A DNA stretch of 7,215 nt, from contig JAEWGQ010000016.1 in assembly GCA_023388235.1 (NCBI GenBank), forward strand, positions 1-7,215, given 5' to 3'. This DNA is from Actinomycetes bacterium. Its GTDB lineage: Bacteria; Actinomycetota; Actinomycetes; Actinomycetales; Cellulomonadaceae. Made by a program: the position numbers and the translations under genes. Of this stretch, positions 6,980 through 7,215 are shown piece by piece (position 1 is the stretch's first letter; each line of letters starts with the position of its first letter). The notes under the pieces are model-generated. The model did not search any database. It saw only the letters and a list, made by a program, of their open reading frames with translations, and had not been told where the DNA came from.

Positions 6980-7215
6980 GTGCGTCGCGACCGCCAGCGC
7001 GCGGCGGGCGGCCCGGTCGACGTCCCGCAGCGCGGTCGTGCGCTGGTCCGCCTGCCACAGGTTGACGGCGGCGCCGTCGTCGGCGGTCGCGAGGTCCACG
7101 ATGGCGCGCAGCCGCAGCGCGGAGCCGATGACGCGGACCCGGCGCGGCTCGAGCCCGGGCGGCAGCACGCCGCGGGCGTCGGGCGTGGTGCGCAGCGCGG
7201 CGATCCGGTCGGCGG
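6959..7215 (-). CDS. C-terminal end of an unrecognised protein (5' end beyond window)
   Basis: A minus-strand frame enters from the right edge and runs 84 codons to TGA 6961-6959. I do not recognise the family. The visible part is soluble, with no membrane segment. It contains a short basic strand, EPRRVRVIGSALRLRAIVDL (22-41), then ADDGAAVNLWQADQR (44-58) and a helix ALRDVDRAARRALAVA (61-76), ending in a short Gly/Pro tail. The frame is open from the first base of the fragment, so an internal GTG at 7168 is unlikely to be the true start. Residue use (Arg, Ala, Asp, Val in amphipathic order, an isolated Trp) looks like a real protein rather than an antisense shadow. Its stop is 15 bp from that of glgA, facing it. 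Confidence 0.7.
   Translation of the reverse strand, partial: ADRIAALRTTPDARGVLPPGLEPRRVRVIGSALRLRAIVDLATADDGAAVNLWQADQRTTALRDVDRAARRALAVATHPGPPRG

Overview
The window is very G+C-rich (about three quarters G+C by eye). It uses GTG as a start codon freely, and every recognisable product is an ordinary chromosomal protein of Actinobacteria. The adjacent mabA/inhA-like pair, DUF3099, SURF1 and the divergent glgC/glgA pair point to a high-G+C actinomycete. A Cellulomonas-like member of the Micrococcales is my best guess, but that is inference. I see no mobile element, CRISPR array, rRNA, tRNA or phage gene, and no obviously new multi-gene system. The novelty here lies in expression signals and small uncharacterised genes.

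Layout. (1) Positions 1-1425, minus strand: a three-gene unit reading DUF3099 membrane protein, then a small Cys/His-rich protein, then SURF1. The genes are joined by two ATGA overlaps, and SURF1 runs off the left edge. (2) Positions 1426-1616: a divergent promoter region. (3) Positions 1617-3695, plus strand: fabG (3-oxoacyl-ACP reductase), fabI (enoyl-ACP reductase of the InhA type) and a SixA-like histidine phosphatase. (4) Positions 3703-4347, minus: serB, convergent with sixA across only 7 bp. (5) Positions 4412-5653, minus: glgC (ADP-glucose pyrophosphorylase). (6) Positions 5723-6943, plus: a GT4-type glgA/glgM, divergent from glgC across a 69-bp shared control region. (7) Positions 6959-7215, minus: the C-terminal end of an unrecognised gene, convergent with glgA.

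How the genes work together. FabG and FabI carry out the two reductive steps of the fatty-acid elongation cycle. GlgC makes ADP-glucose and the GlgA/GlgM enzyme consumes it for glycogen or maltose-1-phosphate synthesis. SerB makes serine. SURF1 assists assembly of the aa3-type cytochrome oxidase, and the two small proteins ahead of it may belong to the same membrane or respiratory unit.

Recurring signals. Five gene starts (DUF3099, fabG, serB, glgC, glgA) have a TANNNT hexamer 5-8 nt before the start codon and no convincing Shine-Dalgarno. This is the arrangement expected for leaderless mRNAs. All four CTAG tetranucleotides I can find in the window lie in these hexamers. Strong inverted repeats mark both convergent junctions, the glgC-serB gap and, most strikingly, the start of sixA, where a perfect 13-bp stem covers both possible start codons.
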